From positions 1-51,504 of the forward strand of contig JAEUWI010000052.1 of assembly GCA_016791475.1 (NCBI GenBank): a stretch of DNA of 51,504 nt. Direction: 5' to 3'. The DNA comes from Candidatus Hydrogenedentota bacterium. GTDB lineage: Bacteria > Hydrogenedentota > Hydrogenedentia > Hydrogenedentales > JAEUWI01. Below, in pieces: positions 42,926 to 51,426 of the stretch; position 1 is the first letter of the stretch, and each line of letters starts with the position of its first letter. Position numbers and translations under genes: made by a program. The notes beneath the pieces are model-generated. The model was not told the DNA's origin. It worked only from the letters and a program-made list of their open reading frames with translations, and did no database searches.

Positions 42926-42990
42926 ATGCGTCTTATGGGGCGATATGGGGGAAAGCGATGCGCCAGACCCACAGGACCCATCAGCCCCAT
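42926..42990. repeat. Degenerate 9-bp repeats on both strands
   Basis: Two worn units, atgcgtctt and atggggcga, run forward (42926-42943), and three units related to atgggtctt run on the minus strand (42964-42990). This is an old copy of the array family seen at 9295, 28627 and 51427, between lpxA and the gnnA-like gene. Confidence 0.6.
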
Positions 42991-43020
42991 TTTCCCTGGC
43001 GCGGAACTCACCCCAGCGCG

Positions 43021-43815
43021 TCAGCCCAATAGCCCGCGCTTTGAGTTCGCGATAAACGTCAATATGGTTGTCTTCTCCTCCGAATCCTCCACCTCCGCCT
43101 CGATGCGCGCCACCGCCTGGCTCGTGTTCAAATCCGAACGATAGAGCAGCTTGTACATGGCGCGAATCGACTTGATCTGCTCCGCCGAAAGCCCATTGCG
43201 CTCCAGGCCGATGGTATTCGGTCCGTGGCAGCGACCGGGGTGACCTTCGCAGAGCATATAGGGCAGCACGTCCTTGTTGATGCGGGCCATGCCGCCGATG
43301 AAGGCCATGGTGCCGATGATGACGAACTGGTGGATGCCCGTGAGGCCGCCGATGAAGGCCCGATCATGGACCGTGACGTGGCCGGCCAGCGGCGATCCAT
43401 TGGCCATGATGACGTGATCGCCCAGAACGCAGTCGTGACCCACGTGGCACGTGGACATGAAAAGGCAGTGGCTGCCAATCCGTGTCGCCTTCGCGTCTTC
43501 CTCGGGGCTGTCGCTGTAGCGCGTGCTGGAACTGATCGTCACAAACTCGCGGATGACATTATTGTCGCCCAGGATGGTTTGCCCCCGCTTTCCGGGGAGA
43601 TGCTTGAGGTCCTGGGGGGTAACGCCCACCTGCGCGCCGCTGTAGGTCCGGTTGTTTCTGCCCATGACTGTTCCGGCGCCGATGACACAATGGGGCCCGA
43701 TGACGGTGCCCGCCCCGATGCTGACCCCGGCCTCGATGATCGAGAAGGCCTGGATTTCCACATCGTCGGCGAGCTGGGCCTCAGGATGGACAATGGCGGT
43801 CGGATGTATTTGCAT
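43021..43815 (-). CDS. lpxA: UDP-N-acetylglucosamine acyltransferase
   Basis: The 264-aa left-handed beta-helix enzyme adds the first 3-hydroxyacyl chain in lipid A synthesis. The hexapeptide repeats run through about residue 185. The catalytic His is in CHVGHDC (H127), and LKHLPG holds the conserved Lys. The C-terminal helical part starts near PNTIGLERNGL. The ATG at 43815 has AGGAAA upstream. If the neighbouring gnnA-like enzyme changes the sugar, this LpxA may make amide-linked chains; I cannot judge its sugar preference from sequence alone. Confidence 0.96.
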   Translation of the reverse strand: MQIHPTAIVHPEAQLADDVEIQAFSIIEAGVSIGAGTVIGPHCVIGAGTVMGRNNRTYSGAQVGVTPQDLKHLPGKRGQTILGDNNVIREFVTISSSTRYSDSPEEDAKATRIGSHCLFMSTCHVGHDCVLGDHVIMANGSPLAGHVTVHDRAFIGGLTGIHQFVIIGTMAFIGGMARINKDVLPYMLCEGHPGRCHGPNTIGLERNGLSAEQIKSIRAMYKLLYRSDLNTSQAVARIEAEVEDSEEKTTILTFIANSKRGLLG

Positions 43816-43847
43816 GCAGCTTTCCTGTAGAACGAATAGCGTGGGGA

Positions 43848-43853
43848 ATTATA
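43848..43853 (-). promoter_or_regulatory. -10 element for lpxA
   Basis: A perfect TATAAT on the minus strand 33 nt before the start codon. The expected -35 region is poor. It would drive lpxA, the gnnA-like gene, lpxB and polA if they are one unit. Confidence 0.4.
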
Positions 43854-44496
43854 GTACCACCGTGGCCCGGAATCGTTAGCGGTCGGCTCCCCATTGAGCG
43901 GAACGGGGCCATTGGAAACGAGGTGTAATTATGGGGCCTGCGCCATGCCCGGTGCAACCTGATACGCATTTGATACAGAATGCGAAAACCCCAGAACATA
44001 CGGGCGGGCTTGGGGGAGGGGCGGTTCCGTTCCGTATATCCTGGGGCTAAAACTGTTCGGCCATCCGGCCGGTCTTTCGCTTCTTAAGGTGCAGGGATGA
44101 CAGCGCAATCATCCCTGCGAAGCTCCTCGTGGTTTCACCCTCTGAAGTTGAATCCAACATGAAGCTGTCGGTCCAATAACCAGACTCATGCCAGAAACCG
44201 GTGGCCCGTATAAGTTATTTTAATTAGCGGCTTTATGGATTTTTACCGGGGTGGAGTTATCTTCCGTCGATTGGAGTCTGTATGATAATCGGACGGCCCG
44301 AAGTGTATGATTTGCGGACACCCCATTTTGCGATAGAATACTTGTGTTTTTTTCGCCGATCTGCGTTAATATGAGTGGCCCCGAAGAGGCGGTGAAACAC
44401 CGCTGAAGTGGGATCCGTCATCGACGGTCGGGGTTCAGTGGTCGGGACTGAACTCTCCTTTCCCGTGCAGGGCTTTGGGTGGAGCGGCTGTTCGTT
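43854..44496. other. Long intergenic region between lpxA and the FHA regulator
   Basis: No convincing gene is found in this 640-nt stretch. It holds a 10-bp hairpin with an 8-nt loop (44091-44100 with 44109-44118), an AT-richer section (about 44160-44370) and a possible promoter (44312-44339). I see no tRNA or riboswitch. Confidence 0.5.
44312..44339 (+). promoter_or_regulatory. Possible promoter of the FHA-sigma54 activator gene
   Basis: TTGCGG (44312-44317), 16 bp, TAGAAT (44334-44339). The leader would be about 150 nt. Confidence 0.35.
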
Positions 44497-46302
44497 ATGC
44501 AGATTATGATTACGGCGAAGGCAGGTTATACGCGGGGGGCATCGTGGATGCTCGATGCAAAATCTCTGGTGATCGGGCGCTCTTATCGCTGCGATATCGT
44601 GGTGGATGATGGCACGGTCTCCCGGCAGCACTGCCGAATTCAGAAAGTGCAGGAGGGGGTGCGTCTGGAGGATCTGGGCAGCCGGAATCCGGCCCTCGTG
44701 GACGGTGTGCCCCAGGGGGATGTCGTGCTCAAAGTGGGCGACGAATTCAGCGTGGGTCGGGCCATCTTCCTCATCACCGCCGTCGCCGAATCGGGCGCGC
44801 CGTCGGGCCGCGGGCCGACGGATTCGGATACCATCTCCCTCGATCTCAAAGACCTTGGGTTGGATGCCATCGAGCAGGGCAAGTCCTGGCCGGGCACCTT
44901 TACGGACTACGTACTCCTTTTCCGATTTACCCGCAGTTGCAGCCTCCTCAAGTCCGAAGTGGCCCTCTCCAACCAGATGCGGGAGGTCATCACCCAGCGT
45001 TTCGCCGCCGGGCGGGTCTACATCCTTCAGGAGGACGAAGGGCGCTGGCCCTTCATGGAACTGTTGGAAATTACCGACGAATCTCTGATTCGTCATGAGG
45101 CCCTGGAGAAGGCCGTGGACGAGCGCCGCGCCCTCTCTTTCGCGCTGCCCCACCGCGACGGCACCTCCGGGCATGTCTTCTTCGCCCCGCTTTTCTATGC
45201 GGACCATTGCGAAGGGCTCGCCGTGTTGACCATGGAGGGGATGGGGCCCGACGGAGACCGCGAGGCGGCCCTTCGCCTCTTTTCCGCCCTGTGTGAACTG
45301 GTGGGGCCCTACCTCCACGCGGCGCGGGAACACGACCGGCTCGTCCAGCTCAATCACCGCCTCACCAGTACCGACGGTTTTGCCCGCATGCCCCTGGTGG
45401 GTCAGAGCCGGGTAATGAAAGGGCTCCGCACCCAAGTCTACGAGGCGGCCGCCACCCCTATGAACGTCCTGATTACCGGGGAAACGGGCACCGGCAAGGA
45501 ACTGATCGCCCGCGCCATCCACCGCAACAGTATCCGGGCGTCCAAGCCCTATATCATCCTCAATTGCGCCGCGATCCCCGCCGAACTCTTTGAGAGCGAG
45601 CTCTTCGGCTACGAGCGCGGTGCCTTTACCGGAGCCCAGGGCTCCAAAAAAGGACTGCTCTCACTGGCGAACTCGGGCATACTCTTCCTCGATGAAGTGG
45701 GCGATCTCAGCCTGGAGAACCAGGCCCGAATTCTCCGTGTACTCGAGCAGGGGACCTACCGCAGGCTCGGCGCGGCCCAGGAAGAGCAGGTGGACGTCCG
45801 ATTTATCGCCGCCACCAACCGCCCCGTGGACGACAAGGGCTTTCGCTCGGATCTCTATCACCGTCTGGCCGGCTTCACCCTCCATGCGCCGCCCCTGCGC
45901 GAGCGCGCCGAGGACATTCCGCTGCTTGCCCAGCATTTTATGGATGGATTGGCCGCCCAGGATGCCCGCCTGATCCGGACCCTCTCCCAGGAGGCGGCCG
46001 AAGTGCTCAAACACTATCATTGGCCTGGAAACGTGCGCCAGCTTAAGAACACGGTCGAGCGTATCGCGCACCGTAGCAACACGCCCCTGATTTCGACGGA
46101 GGACATCTGGCGCGACGGCCAGATCAGCAAGACGCCCGAGAAGGAGGCTGGCCCGCTGCTTTCCCTGACCGAGATGGAGCGGGAGCATGTGCTCAAGGTG
46201 CTCCGTACCTGTGGCGGCAATCGGGCGAAGGCGGCCCGCATTCTGGGGATCAGCCGGAGCACATTGTACCTGAAGCTGGCGGAATATGGGGTGGATGAGT
46301 GA
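44497..46302 (+). CDS. FHA-GAF sigma54-dependent transcriptional activator
   Basis: The product (601 aa from the ATG at 44497) has an N-terminal FHA domain (VIGRSYRCDIVV, SRQHCRI), which reads phospho-Thr peptides, a GAF-like domain (about 165-290), a sigma54 AAA+ domain with Walker A GETGTGKE, the GAFTGA loop that touches sigma54 (GYERGAFTGAQ), Walker B ILFLDEVGDL and the Arg-finger region, and a Fis-type helix-turn-helix (NRAKAARILGISRSTLYLKL). The start is uncertain: GGAG lies 12 nt before the ATG, and a GTG at 44479 with AGGG upstream is an alternative. It lies just before the pseudopilin operon; control of that operon is plausible, but its promoter looks sigma-70-like. Confidence 0.92.
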   Translation: MQIMITAKAGYTRGASWMLDAKSLVIGRSYRCDIVVDDGTVSRQHCRIQKVQEGVRLEDLGSRNPALVDGVPQGDVVLKVGDEFSVGRAIFLITAVAESGAPSGRGPTDSDTISLDLKDLGLDAIEQGKSWPGTFTDYVLLFRFTRSCSLLKSEVALSNQMREVITQRFAAGRVYILQEDEGRWPFMELLEITDESLIRHEALEKAVDERRALSFALPHRDGTSGHVFFAPLFYADHCEGLAVLTMEGMGPDGDREAALRLFSALCELVGPYLHAAREHDRLVQLNHRLTSTDGFARMPLVGQSRVMKGLRTQVYEAAATPMNVLITGETGTGKELIARAIHRNSIRASKPYIILNCAAIPAELFESELFGYERGAFTGAQGSKKGLLSLANSGILFLDEVGDLSLENQARILRVLEQGTYRRLGAAQEEQVDVRFIAATNRPVDDKGFRSDLYHRLAGFTLHAPPLRERAEDIPLLAQHFMDGLAAQDARLIRTLSQEAAEVLKHYHWPGNVRQLKNTVERIAHRSNTPLISTEDIWRDGQISKTPEKEAGPLLSLTEMEREHVLKVLRTCGGNRAKAARILGISRSTLYLKLAEYGVDE

Positions 46303-46468
46303 CCCGTTTCAGTGCGCTTTCGCGCGTTGCGGGGGGGCCGGGCTGTTGCTTTTGAGTCGGTTCGGGTTGTCGCATTATGGGAATATTTGTTCAGGAATGA
46401 CTAATAAATCGATATAATTCCATTTTTCGTCAATGATTTATGGGGCTGATTTCCAGTTTTTTTTAGTG

Positions 46469-46498
46469 TTGACATATCGGCTGAATTGTGCTTAATAT
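46469..46498 (+). promoter_or_regulatory. Sigma-70-type promoter of the pseudopilin operon
   Basis: A perfect TTGACA (46469-46474) and TTAATA/TAATAT (46492-46498) at 17-18 bp spacing sit in a markedly AT-rich stretch (46370-46500). The leader is about 95 nt to the ATG at 46601. Confidence 0.55.
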
Positions 46499-46600
46499 AC
46501 CCCTCGCCCCAAGTTTATTGAGGTGCTTGCTGCCCATCTGCGTCCCCAGGCATGTCAGTGACACATCCGTGGTGCTGACCGCCGAGCAGGAAGGAGTTTC

Positions 46601-47143
46601 ATGCAAATCGTTCGTCGGCACTCCAGTGATCCGCCCCCCCGATCCCGTCGGGCGGGATTTACGCTCATTGAGCTCATTGTGTCGCTTTTCGTGATCAGTG
46701 TTGCGACCACCATTTTCATGCACCTCTACGCGACGAGCATGGACCTGGGTAAACTTTCCCGGAACCGGCAGATCGCCGTCTCCATCGCCGAAGAACAGCT
46801 CGGTTTGCTCATGCAGAACCCGGAACGTTTTGTCTGGGACAAGGACAACCCCGATGCGGCCGGACTCTTCCGTGTTCGCGCCAGCGCCGACGATCCCCGC
46901 GCCGGTGTGGAGGCGCAGTTGCCCTCCTCCACGCTCCCCGATGAAGGCGCCTACCAGCGCGAGACCACCGTGTTCGACCAGTTTCGCTGGAAAGCGGTCG
47001 GCAAGCTGGGCGCGCGCGGACTGTTCTACGAGGTTACGGTGGACGTGTCCTGGGTGCAAAGTGGAAAAAATGAAAGCGTCACGCTGACGGGTGCTGTGCC
47101 CCGCGGCAAGGTGGAACCCAACTGGACGGAGGCGCCGAAATGA
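46601..47143 (+). CDS. Prepilin-type protein, GspI/PilV-like minor pseudopilin
   Basis: The 180-aa product starts at an ATG with AAGGAG upstream. A basic 19-residue leader ends in Gly and is followed by FTLIELIVSLFVISVA, the class III prepilin signal (PilD cleavage after Gly, Glu at position 5). The rest is a short globular domain with the SIAEEQLGLL helix typical of GspI/PilV. It is the first gene of a four-gene run; its stop overlaps the next start (ATGA). Confidence 0.88.
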   Translation: MQIVRRHSSDPPPRSRRAGFTLIELIVSLFVISVATTIFMHLYATSMDLGKLSRNRQIAVSIAEEQLGLLMQNPERFVWDKDNPDAAGLFRVRASADDPRAGVEAQLPSSTLPDEGAYQRETTVFDQFRWKAVGKLGARGLFYEVTVDVSWVQSGKNESVTLTGAVPRGKVEPNWTEAPK

Positions 47144-47775
47144 CCAGGCCCAGGAAGCGCTCCGGATTTACTCTTTTTGAACTCCTCGTGGTCTTGTCGG
47201 TCATGTCCGTGGTTTCGACCATCGGTGTGACCGCCTACAGTCGGGTTACCGGCGTATGGCGCGTGAGCGCCCTGCGCATGGAGATGGCCTCCAACGCCGA
47301 GTACATCTTTGAGACCATCCGCCGCGACATCGAGAATGTCCCCTCGTCGCTCCGCACCGGCCAGTCCATCCGCGGGACGGACGTACTGAATGAAGAAGTC
47401 AATTATCGCCGGGTGCCGCTGGACAACGACACCTTGGTGCTCCCCGTCCTGCAATTGGGCAGCACCGGCCTTTCCGAGCGGATTGCGGTGAAGTATCACA
47501 TCCAGCGGAACGGCACCGACCACATTCTCGCCCGGACCGTGGGTCCGATGAGCGCCGGCGACCCGAATGGTTCCAGCCTGATGGTGAGCGATGCGGATCG
47601 GGCCAATGTGCTCTCCATGGATGTTCAGTACCTGAGCGCGGGCGTCTGGCAGCCTGTGTGGACCGGGCCGACCCATCCCGAAGCTATCCGCGTGTCGCTG
47701 ACCCTGGCGGGCAAGGGACAGCGCGAAGTGGAGCAGATTACCCGAAGCGCAGTGTTCCCGATCCGGGTGAAGTGA
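47140..47775 (+). CDS. Prepilin-type protein, GspJ-like minor pseudopilin
   Basis: The 211-aa product has the prepilin signal KRSG/FTLFELLVVLSVMSVV right at its N-terminus, with Glu at position 5 of the mature form. The mature part (RMEMASNAEYIFETIRRDIE..., then beta strands) agrees with GspJ/PilW. Its order, after an I-like and before a K-like gene, supports GspJ. In type II secretion, I, J and K form the tip of the pseudopilus. Confidence 0.87.
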   Translation: MTRPRKRSGFTLFELLVVLSVMSVVSTIGVTAYSRVTGVWRVSALRMEMASNAEYIFETIRRDIENVPSSLRTGQSIRGTDVLNEEVNYRRVPLDNDTLVLPVLQLGSTGLSERIAVKYHIQRNGTDHILARTVGPMSAGDPNGSSLMVSDADRANVLSMDVQYLSAGVWQPVWTGPTHPEAIRVSLTLAGKGQREVEQITRSAVFPIRVK

Positions 47776-47783
47776 GGCCGACC

Positions 47784-48887
47784 ATGCGGACAACGACGAC
47801 GACTCCCATCCAGAAATCGCGCAACGAGCGCGGTGCCGCGCTGATTTTTGCCCTGTCCATGCTGGCCATTTTCGCCTTCATGGGCGTGGCGTACGTGAAG
47901 TATATGAGCCTGAATCTGGTCGAGTCCGATCTGGACTTGCGCAAGGCCCGGGCGCGCCAGTTGGCCGTGTCGGGCATCCAGATCGCGGCCTCCGGACTGC
48001 GCCAGGAAGTGCTGGACGCCAACTATGAGAAACTGCGGGGTGTCCCGGTCTCTTTTGACCTTGCCACCTACAATTCGGTCAGCGACGGCGATGCGGGTAT
48101 TGTGGCCGAGCCCATGAACGTGACTCGGGTAGCCCGTACGACGGTGACGGTGTTCGAAGAGGGGGGGCGGGTCAATCTGAACCACGCTCCGGCAAGCGCC
48201 CTGCAGAAGCTGCTGGGGGTGGACGGCGACACGGCGCGGAATATTGCCGCGAGCGTCCGCGGCGGACAGGGTTCCGACACGCAGTGGTTTCTCACGACGG
48301 ACGAGTTGTTTTCTCGGGGTCTGCTGACCAAAGCCCAGTACGATCTGATCGTGCCCGAATTGCTTACGACGACCTCGGTGGTCGATCACGCCAACCCGGC
48401 TGGTCACTTTAACGTGAACGGCGCGGAGGCGTCGTCCCTGGCCGCCATGCTCAATATCACGACGGAGCAGGCGCAGCAGGTCAAGGCCAAGGGACCCTTC
48501 GCCTCCATCGAAGCGCTCGGTCAGGCGGTCTCCGCCGTGACGGGCGCTCCGGCGGAATCGATCATGGCCGACACCGCACTGGGCTTGAAATCCCGTTGTT
48601 TCCGCGTAGTTAGCGAAGGGTTCTATGCCAAGGCATTGGATTCCGAACGTTATGAGGCGGCGGCGACGGAAGACGAGAAGAATCGGCTGCTCACGAATCG
48701 CACCACCAGCACCGTGGAAGCCGTACTCCAGTTCAACGATGATGGGACCTACGAGGTCATCTATTGGAACGCAAGCCCCGAAGACACCGCCCAGGTGGCT
48801 GGCGATTCCGAAACCGCGCCCGAGCGTGGCGGGGCCGCTCCGGAAGCGGAAGCCCCTGCGAACGGGGCCGGAAGCGTATCGTCATAA
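47784..48887 (+). CDS. gspK: GspK-like minor pseudopilin
   Basis: The 367-aa product starts at 47784 with GAGG 7 nt upstream. The N-terminal NERG/AALIFALSMLAIFAFMGV matches GspK, which lacks Glu at position 5. A large domain follows, with helix-hairpin-helix-like segments (VNLNHAPASALQKLLGVDGDTA; FNVNGAEASSLAAMLNI), as GspK has. The last 50 residues are Ala/Glu/Pro-rich. It lies 8 nt after the GspJ-like gene. Confidence 0.85.
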   Translation: MRTTTTTPIQKSRNERGAALIFALSMLAIFAFMGVAYVKYMSLNLVESDLDLRKARARQLAVSGIQIAASGLRQEVLDANYEKLRGVPVSFDLATYNSVSDGDAGIVAEPMNVTRVARTTVTVFEEGGRVNLNHAPASALQKLLGVDGDTARNIAASVRGGQGSDTQWFLTTDELFSRGLLTKAQYDLIVPELLTTTSVVDHANPAGHFNVNGAEASSLAAMLNITTEQAQQVKAKGPFASIEALGQAVSAVTGAPAESIMADTALGLKSRCFRVVSEGFYAKALDSERYEAAATEDEKNRLLTNRTTSTVEAVLQFNDDGTYEVIYWNASPEDTAQVAGDSETAPERGGAAPEAEAPANGAGSVSS

Positions 48888-48960
48888 CCTGTAACACGAT
48901 TTGTGCGGACTGCCTTTCGGGCAGTTTTCGCCGATAGGAACCAAGGGAGGAAGCCTTCTG

Positions 48961-50412
48961 ATGGCCGACGAAGCCGAAAACAGGGAAGAGACCACCGGAG
49001 CCGCGGACGACGCGGCGGCTGCAAAGAAGAAGCCGGTTGCCAAAAAAGCGCCCGCCAAGAAGGCGCCAGCGGCGAAACCGGTCGTGAAGGCGGAAGCGCC
49101 GAGGAAAGTCGCCTTGAAGAAACTCGATGTAAAGAGTCTCGCGGACGAGTTGAAAGCCCCGTCAGCGGCTGAAGCGCCGGCGGTCGAAGCCCCCGCCGCC
49201 AAGAATGCGCCGACGGCCGCAGCCGCAGCCGCACCGCGCCCTGTTGGCGTGGTGAAGGCCGTACCGGTGAAGCCCGCCGCAAAAGCACCCGCCGCGAAGG
49301 ATAACAAGCGAAGCCTCGCCGATTTCATGGGACCCGCCGCCCACGCCGTGACGACCGGCTACATCTCCGAGCGCCGGGTGATCGACTTCCTGCGCCAGCT
49401 CATCATGTTGCTCCGCGCCGGCACGCCCATCCTGCGTTCGCTCCAGACCCTGTCCAAGCGCACCTCCAGCGCGGGCACCCGGGCCTTGATTTCCGATATC
49501 ACCCAGTACGTGGAAGCGGGCAACCCCCTGTGGCAGGCCTTCGACCGTCACAATAAGTACTTCGACCGCGTTTTCGTGAACCTGATCAAGGCCAGCGAGG
49601 CGAGCGGTACCTTGGTGACCGTGCTTGGCCGCGTGGTGACGTATCGTTCCGAGCAGGCCATGATGCGCAAGCGCGTGCGCGGCGCCATGATCTATCCCGT
49701 GGTGCTCGTCATCGCGTGCGTCGGCGTCATGCTGCTGCTGACCAAGTTTGTAATTCCCGAATTCAAGGACATCTTCGAGAAGGCGGATATCCCCACCCCG
49801 CCGCTCACCCAGGGTATTTTCCGGGTGAGCGATTTCGTGGGCAACTATTGGTGGACACCCTTCCCCGTCATCCTGTTCCTTTTTGTCGCCTACAAGCTGG
49901 GCGTGAACAATTCCCCGCTGATGCGCTACTACGCCGATGCGATCAAGATCCGGATTCCGATCGTGGGCTCCATCATCAAGAAGAGCGCGCTGGTTGAACT
50001 GACCCGCACCCTCGCCCTGCTCATCCGCTCCGGCGTGCCCATGATGGCCACCCTCGAGCTTACCCGCTCGGCCATCACCAATCGCCGCATCGCGGATTGC
50101 CTCCAGGGCGTGCGTGATTCCATCGAGCGCGGCGGCGGCATGGAAGGTCCCCTGCGCAAGTCGGCCCCGGCCATTCCCCACGTGATGACCGACATGATTG
50201 TCACCGGCGAGGAATCCGGTAAAGTGGATGAAGTCTGCGAGCAGATCGCGGATATCTACGAGGAAGAGGTCGAAATCGAGACGCGCAGCCTCGGCGAAGC
50301 GCTCCAGCCGCTCTTTACCGTGATTGTCGGTATCGGCGTCATGATTCTCTTCGTGTCGCTCTTCCTGCCGCTCATCACGTCTCTCGACCAGTTGGCCGGC
50401 TCGGGCGTATAA
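48961..50412 (+). CDS. gspF: GspF/PilC-like inner membrane protein with histone-H1-like N-terminal extension
   Basis: The 483-aa product starts at 48961 with GGGAGG upstream. Residues about 15-125 are an Ala/Lys/Pro-rich stretch (KKKPVAKKAPAKKAPAAKP and similar), resembling histone H1 tails and not found in ordinary GspF. From about residue 140 there are two GspF repeats (FLRQLIMLLRAGTPILRSLQ; LTRTLALLIRSGVPMMATLE), each followed by the ES/EASG pattern, and three membrane helices (about 240-265, 295-320, 455-475). GspF links the ATPase to the pseudopilus base. No GspE, GspD or GspG is in the window. A strong terminator ends the operon. Confidence 0.9.
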   Translation: MADEAENREETTGAADDAAAAKKKPVAKKAPAKKAPAAKPVVKAEAPRKVALKKLDVKSLADELKAPSAAEAPAVEAPAAKNAPTAAAAAAPRPVGVVKAVPVKPAAKAPAAKDNKRSLADFMGPAAHAVTTGYISERRVIDFLRQLIMLLRAGTPILRSLQTLSKRTSSAGTRALISDITQYVEAGNPLWQAFDRHNKYFDRVFVNLIKASEASGTLVTVLGRVVTYRSEQAMMRKRVRGAMIYPVVLVIACVGVMLLLTKFVIPEFKDIFEKADIPTPPLTQGIFRVSDFVGNYWWTPFPVILFLFVAYKLGVNNSPLMRYYADAIKIRIPIVGSIIKKSALVELTRTLALLIRSGVPMMATLELTRSAITNRRIADCLQGVRDSIERGGGMEGPLRKSAPAIPHVMTDMIVTGEESGKVDEVCEQIADIYEEEVEIETRSLGEALQPLFTVIVGIGVMILFVSLFLPLITSLDQLAGSGV

Positions 50413-50437
50413 GCCAGAATTCCATTCCGGTTACATT

Positions 50438-50475
50438 CGGGGCGTCCAGCTCAGGCTGGACGCCCCGGTTTTTTT
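50438..50475 (+). terminator. Strong intrinsic terminator
   Basis: A perfect 13-bp stem (50438-50450 with 50455-50467) with a 4-nt loop (tcag) is followed by gttttttt. It ends the pseudopilin operon. Confidence 0.92.
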
Positions 50476-50529
50476 GAATTGGGAATCTAGAATAGCGAAA
50501 TGGAAAAGCGGCGGGTTGTTCGCCATAGG

Positions 50530-51177
50530 CTACACCGCGTGAATCGCCTGGCGCAGTTCCTTCGCTGCCGCGTACACGTCCGGCGCCGCCGTCACCGCCG
50601 TAACTACCGCCACGCGCCGGGTGCCCCGGGATACCACCTCATGGAGATTGTGGGCCTTGAGTCCGCCCATGCAGGTGAAGGGAATCGAAACGTGGGGACG
50701 AATGACGTCGATCATCTCAGGCCCCACCACGCCCGTGGGGACATCTTTCGTTTGTGTGGCGAAGATGGGCCCGATGTTGATGTAGGTCGCGCCCGCAGCT
50801 TCGGCCGCCAACGCCTCTTCGAGGCTATGGGTGCTGGCGCCCACCAGGAGATCCGGGGCAATGCGGCGGGCCGCCGCCACGGGGAAATCGTCCTGGCCCA
50901 GGTGCACGCCGTCCGCGCCGATGGCGAGGGCAATGTCCACCCGATCATTTACGATCAGCAGCGCGCCTGCTTCACGGCAGCGGTCGGCGAAGGCCTCGCC
51001 CCTCCGTACCAATTCTGCGGCGGAGCAGTTCTTTTCGCGAAACTGGAACAGGCGAACTCCCGCCCGCAGGCAGGCATCAAGTACATCCAGCCCACTGCGC
51101 CCCGCGCAGAACGCCTCAGTGATTACGACATAGAGGTCGGCCTGGGCGAATCGGGCCACGCGCGTTGCGAGGTCCAT
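50530..51177 (-). CDS. thiE: Thiamine-phosphate synthase
   Basis: The 215-aa TIM-barrel enzyme couples HMP-pyrophosphate and thiazole phosphate. Marks: FQFREKNCSA, LIVNDRVDIA, DGVHLGQDDFPV, GASTHSLEEA, YINIGPIFATQTK and the C-terminal MGGLKAHN. The ATG at 51177 shares one base with the thiS stop (TGATG), so thiS and thiE are coupled. The K in FREKN is the pyrophosphate-binding Lys of the family. Confidence 0.95.
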   Translation of the reverse strand: MDLATRVARFAQADLYVVITEAFCAGRSGLDVLDACLRAGVRLFQFREKNCSAAELVRRGEAFADRCREAGALLIVNDRVDIALAIGADGVHLGQDDFPVAAARRIAPDLLVGASTHSLEEALAAEAAGATYINIGPIFATQTKDVPTGVVGPEMIDVIRPHVSIPFTCMGGLKAHNLHEVVSRGTRRVAVVTAVTAAPDVYAAAKELRQAIHAV

Positions 51178-51377
51178 CAGCCTCCCCCGACGAAGCGCAC
51201 GAGCTCCAGGGTGTCGCCATCGGCCAGGGGCGTGTCGGCAAATTGTGCGCGGGCGACGATGTCATCGTTGCGTTGCACCACGAGGGCATCGCAGTTTACT
51301 TCGAGCGCGTCGAGCAATTGTTGCAGGGAAGTGCCCGCGTCAACCGTGCGGGCCTCTCCGTTGAGGGTGATGTTCAT
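51177..51377 (-). CDS. thiS: Sulfur carrier protein ThiS
   Basis: The 66-aa beta-grasp protein ends in VGGG; the C-terminal Gly carries the thiocarboxylate used for thiazole synthesis. [20 protein letters not shown] and [15 protein letters not shown] fit ThiS. No clear Shine-Dalgarno precedes the ATG at 51377. thiG, thiF and thiH are not in the window. No TPP riboswitch is visible in the 127 nt upstream, which hold a 9-bp repeat array. Confidence 0.93.
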   Translation of the reverse strand: MNITLNGEARTVDAGTSLQQLLDALEVNCDALVVQRNDDIVARAQFADTPLADGDTLELVRFVGGG

Positions 51378-51426
51378 GATTTCGAGGGTACTCCGGTAGT
51401 TCGCGGGCCATCAACGCTCGCGGTTG

